From assembly GCF_014656055.1 (NCBI RefSeq), contig NZ_BNBR01000001.1:1943165-2007164 (forward strand): a stretch of 64,000 nt of DNA, read 5' to 3'. Made by a program: the position numbers and the translations under genes. Positions within the stretch are counted from its first letter, which is position 1. Every line of letters starts with the position of its first letter. The DNA is from Streptomyces griseosporeus (GTDB lineage Bacteria > Actinomycetota > Actinomycetes > Streptomycetales > Streptomycetaceae). The notes beneath the pieces were generated by a model. The model did no database searches. It was not told where the DNA came from and worked only from the letters and a program-made list of their open reading frames with translations. Below, piece after piece: positions 61,663-64,000 of this stretch.

Positions 61663-63594
61663 TCAGCGGACCCTCCCGCGCACCGTCATGAGCAGATACG
61701 TACAGAGCAGCGCCGTCACCGACAACGCCAGCGCACCGCCGACAGGTTGGGCGATCACCCGTGCCGCGGCGGTCAGATAGCGCTCGCCGCCGAAGGGCCA
61801 GCGCAGCAGGAACACCTCACGCATCCGCGCGGGGAACCCGGCCGCGGCTCGCACGTTCGCTCCCACGAGGAGCTTGTGTACGAGCGGAACGACGGCGACG
61901 GGTACGGCGACCACCGCGGCGAGCCCGGCCGTGGTGGACCGGAAGACACCGGCGGCCAGCACCCCGGCCCAGGCACAGCCGACCACGAGCCCGAGCCAAC
62001 TCGCGCCGAGCGACAGCCAGTCGGCGGGAACTTCGGCGAGCTCCCGGCCGTATACGAGATAGAGCACCTCGGCGTCGCAGCCGAGGGTGAGCAGCGCGAG
62101 CAGCAGCGCGGTGGCGGCGGACACGAGCAGCTTGGCGGCGAGCAGTCCGAGCCGGCGGGGCACGGTGCCGCGGTCGGCCGCCAGGGCGGGGTGGCGGAAC
62201 TCGTCCCCGAAGGCCAGCGCGCCGAGCAGCCCCGCTCCGAGCGCCGCGGGCGGCAGGGGCACCTCCTGCGGCCATGCCGCCAGCAGGCGCGGCTGCGGGG
62301 TGTGGCCGATGCGGGCCAGCAGTACGGCGGTCAGCGCGGAGACGACGAGCACGGCGGCGGCCGTGACGAACCCCGTACCGATCCCGGTGGCCCGGCGCAG
62401 CTCGTAGCGCAGGGGGCGGAGGGGGCTGGGGGCGGGGCGGACGGAGATGGGGGGCGGGAGGGGAGGGAGGGGGGCGGTGGGGGGCGTTGCGGGGGCGACC
62501 TCAGGGGCTGTCGCCGGGGCGACCTCGGGGGTTGTTGCCGGGGCGACCTCCGGAGCTGTCGCCGGGGCAACATCCGGAGCTGTTGCCGGGGCGACCTCCG
62601 GAGTCGGTGCAGTGGCGCCTTCAGGAGGCGGCGCGGTGACTTGGGGGGCCGTCGGGGCAGACGCGGCCACTGAGACCTGCGATCCGGTCGGGTCACCGTC
62701 GGCCGTGGCCCCGGCGCCGGGCCCCATGTCGCCGGTCTCGTCCGCGAGTCGGTGGACGAGGATGCCGTTCCGGAAGGCCGTCTCGCCGACGTGGGCGCAG
62801 GTGCTGCCGTACACGGAAAGGTGGTTGCCGCTTTCCTGGACGACCTCGACGGAGCGGTGGCCGGTGCGGGCCTCCTTGGCGAGGAGGGCGGCGAGGCGTG
62901 CGGCGTGGGGGGTGCGGACGGCGACGCGGGGGCGCAGCCGGGTGCGGGCGAAGGCGGCCGCGTCCTGGTCGGCGACGAGTCTGCCCCGCTCCAGCGTGAC
63001 GACCCGGTCGGCGGTGCGGGCGGCCTCCTTGGGGTCGCTCGTGGTGAGCAGGACGGTGCCGCCCTGGGCCGTGTGGGCGCGCAGCATGCCGTACAGCCAC
63101 TGGCTCTCGCGGGCCGAGAGCCCTTCGGCGGGTGCGTCGAGCACCAGGGTGTGGGGGTCGGGGAGCAGGGCGCAGGCGAGGCCGAGGCGGCGGTCCATGC
63201 CGCGGGAGAGGGTGCCGAGCCGTTCGTCGCGCAGGCTGACCAGGCCCACCGCTTCGAGGACTTCGTCGGCTCTGCGCACCGGCACGCCCGCCGCGGCGCA
63301 CAGCATGCGCAGATGTCCGCGGACGGTGCGGGCCGGGTGTCCCGGGACGTCGCCCAGCAGGACGCCGACCTCCCGGGACGGGTGGGCGATGCGGTGCAGC
63401 GGACGCCCTCTGAAGTAGGTGACGCCGCGGCCCTGTTGGAGTTCGAGCATGAGTCTGAGGGCCGTGCTCTTGCCCGCGCCGGGAGCGCCGAGCAGCGTGG
63501 TGATGTGGCCCGCGCGCGCCTCGAAGGAGACGTCGTCCACGGCGGGCGGGAGGTCCTTGCGGGGGGTGCTGGTCAGTCCGAAGGCCTGGATCAC
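61663..63594 (-). CDS. ABC transporter ATPase-permease fusion with repeat linker
   Basis: A 643-residue protein. The N-terminal ATPase (about 1-225) has Walker A GAPGAGKST (near 36-44), a changed signature LSRGMDRRL in place of LSGGQ, Walker B HTLVLDAPAEGL and a degenerate H-loop (LLTTSDPKEA). A Pro/Ala linker (about 310-385) holds five to six PEVAPATA-type repeats. The rest has about six membrane helices. This order (ATPase then permease) is unusual. GTG 63594 is chosen: TATCTT lies 7 bp upstream, suggesting a leaderless mRNA; TTG 63603 is an alternative. Confidence 0.8.
   Translation of the reverse strand: MIQAFGLTSTPRKDLPPAVDDVSFEARAGHITTLLGAPGAGKSTALRLMLELQQGRGVTYFRGRPLHRIAHPSREVGVLLGDVPGHPARTVRGHLRMLCAAAGVPVRRADEVLEAVGLVSLRDERLGTLSRGMDRRLGLACALLPDPHTLVLDAPAEGLSARESQWLYGMLRAHTAQGGTVLLTTSDPKEAARTADRVVTLERGRLVADQDAAAFARTRLRPRVAVRTPHAARLAALLAKEARTGHRSVEVVQESGNHLSVYGSTCAHVGETAFRNGILVHRLADETGDMGPGAGATADGDPTGSQVSVAASAPTAPQVTAPPPEGATAPTPEVAPATAPDVAPATAPEVAPATTPEVAPATAPEVAPATPPTAPLPPLPPPISVRPAPSPLRPLRYELRRATGIGTGFVTAAAVLVVSALTAVLLARIGHTPQPRLLAAWPQEVPLPPAALGAGLLGALAFGDEFRHPALAADRGTVPRRLGLLAAKLLVSAATALLLALLTLGCDAEVLYLVYGRELAEVPADWLSLGASWLGLVVGCAWAGVLAAGVFRSTTAGLAAVVAVPVAVVPLVHKLLVGANVRAAAGFPARMREVFLLRWPFGGERYLTAAARVIAQPVGGALALSVTALLCTYLLMTVRGRVR
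62480..62620 (-). repeat. 24-bp tandem repeats encoding the PEVAPATA linker
   Basis: About six degenerate 24-bp units in the ABC fusion gene, in frame, each encoding eight residues such as P-E-V-A-P-A-T-A. Confidence 0.8.
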
Positions 63595-63597
63595 CCG

Positions 63598-63625
63598 TAG
63601 CAAGATAGCGCGCTATGCCCGATTT
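63598..63625 (-). promoter_or_regulatory. Candidate promoter of the ABC fusion gene
   Basis: On the minus strand TTAGAA, 16 bp, then TATCTT, with the TAGCGCGCTA palindrome between. TATCTT is 7 bp before GTG 63594, as expected for a leaderless start. No Shine-Dalgarno sequence is present. Confidence 0.45.
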
Positions 63626-63661
63626 CTAAGCGTTCGCCCTGCGGTGGTTCGGGGGCCGCTG

Positions 63662-64000
63662 TCATACCTCGGGGCGCAGCATCGGCGGGTTGAGGTAGGT
63701 GGCGCCGCCGGCGCGGAAGAGCTGGGCGGGGCGGCCGCCCTGCCGGGTGGTGGTGCCGCCGGTGGGCACGAGGAAGCCGGGGGTGCCGGTGACCTTGCGG
63801 TGGAAGTTGCGCGGGTCGAGGGCGACTCCCCACACCGCTTCGTAGACGCGGCGCAGCTCTCCGACGGTGAACTCGGGCGGGCAGAACGCCGTGGCCAGCG
63901 AGGAGTACTCGATCTTGGAGCGGGCGCGTTCCACGCCGTCGGCGAGGATCTGCGCGTGGTCGAAGGCGAGCGGGGCGACCGGCTCTCCGTCGCGGCCGTA
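63662..64000 (-). CDS. Nudix/NrtR-like regulator, C-terminal part
   Basis: The 3' end of a gene that begins beyond the window (113 codons seen). The visible part resembles the winged-helix tail of NrtR/Nudix-type proteins (YSSLATAFCPPEFTVGELRRVYEAVWGVALDPRNFHRKV, then GRPAQLFRAGG). These proteins combine a Nudix-like sensor domain with a DNA-binding tail and often control NAD synthesis. The Nudix domain itself is not visible, so the target pathway is inferred from the family. Confidence 0.78.
   Translation of the reverse strand, partial: YGRDGEPVAPLAFDHAQILADGVERARSKIEYSSLATAFCPPEFTVGELRRVYEAVWGVALDPRNFHRKVTGTPGFLVPTGGTTTRQGGRPAQLFRAGGATYLNPPMLRPEV

Noticed and set aside
62480..62620. 24-bp repeats as a CRISPR or regulatory array
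   Set aside because: They are in frame and encode the PEVAPATA linker of the ABC fusion protein.

Overview
The window is high-GC actinobacterial chromosome, almost certainly from a Streptomyces core region. The diagnostic genes are the principal sigma factor hrdB (512 aa, with an Ala/Lys-rich N-terminus), the sporulation regulator whiH beside it, the cell-division regulator sepH, the cutRS two-component system, both topoisomerase IV genes, and many actinobacterial DUF families (DUF3159, DUF3710, DUF3093, DUF4193, DUF5998, DUF6082, DUF7455). GTG starts are common and GTGA or ATGA stop-start overlaps link many gene pairs. I see no rRNA, tRNA, CRISPR array, prophage or insertion sequence. All calls come from reading the sequence and from remembered family knowledge; no search was run.

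Layout. 1-10.98 kb: the end of a TrkA-type potassium-uptake gene, DUF3159, an OB-fold protein, kdpED, an unpaired MacB-type ABC ATPase, a secreted alginate-lyase-family protein, then DUF3710-dut-thioesterase, DUF3093, an EcsC-like protein and DUF4193. 11.4-18.7 kb: cutSR, a 57-aa small gene, inositol monophosphatase with ferrochelatase, an MFS exporter and an FAD-linked sugar oxidase. 19-31.3 kb: sepH, sulfurtransferase, a double-VOC protein, an unknown membrane/coiled-coil protein, thymidine kinase, a phosphodiesterase with DUF5998, a GNAT/acyl-CoA-synthetase fusion, ptsH (HPr) with a DasR-like operator, an FCD-type GntR regulator, and an M23 peptidase behind a cyclic-di-AMP riboswitch. 31.7-37.2 kb: a catalytic/non-catalytic M16 peptidase pair and parC.

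37.2-54.5 kb lies between the convergent topoisomerase IV genes and is the more accessory part: a CobW GTPase, DUF6082 with two small genes, a citrate synthase divergent from an HTH-citrate synthase fusion, an iron-box-controlled ferredoxin-like gene, a CitA/DcuS-type kinase and regulator, an NMT1-type ABC importer, a second paralogous regulator, an acetate-type symporter with its DUF485 partner, and a NarL-type two-component pair with a membrane protein. 54.6-64 kb returns to core genes: parE, DUF7455, a trypsin-like protease, hrdB, whiH, an ABC ATPase-permease fusion and the 3' part of a Nudix/winged-helix regulator.

How parts may work together. The 43.7-54.5 kb block looks like a carboxylate-sensing and uptake neighbourhood: two citrate-synthase-fold proteins, a CitA-type sensor, two CitB-type regulators, an importer and an acetate-type symporter. 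The best candidate for an undescribed regulatory device is the HTH-citrate synthase fusion facing a citrate synthase gene across an AT-rich spacer full of TTGAT/ATCAA half-sites (41306-41406). Recognisable control elements include a DasR-like site before ptsH, an iron box fused to a leaderless promoter at 42.74 kb, a sigma-WhiG-like promoter plus inverted repeat before whiH, an ECF-type promoter before hrdB, and the c-di-AMP riboswitch before the M23 peptidase. Strong hairpin terminators separate most convergent units.
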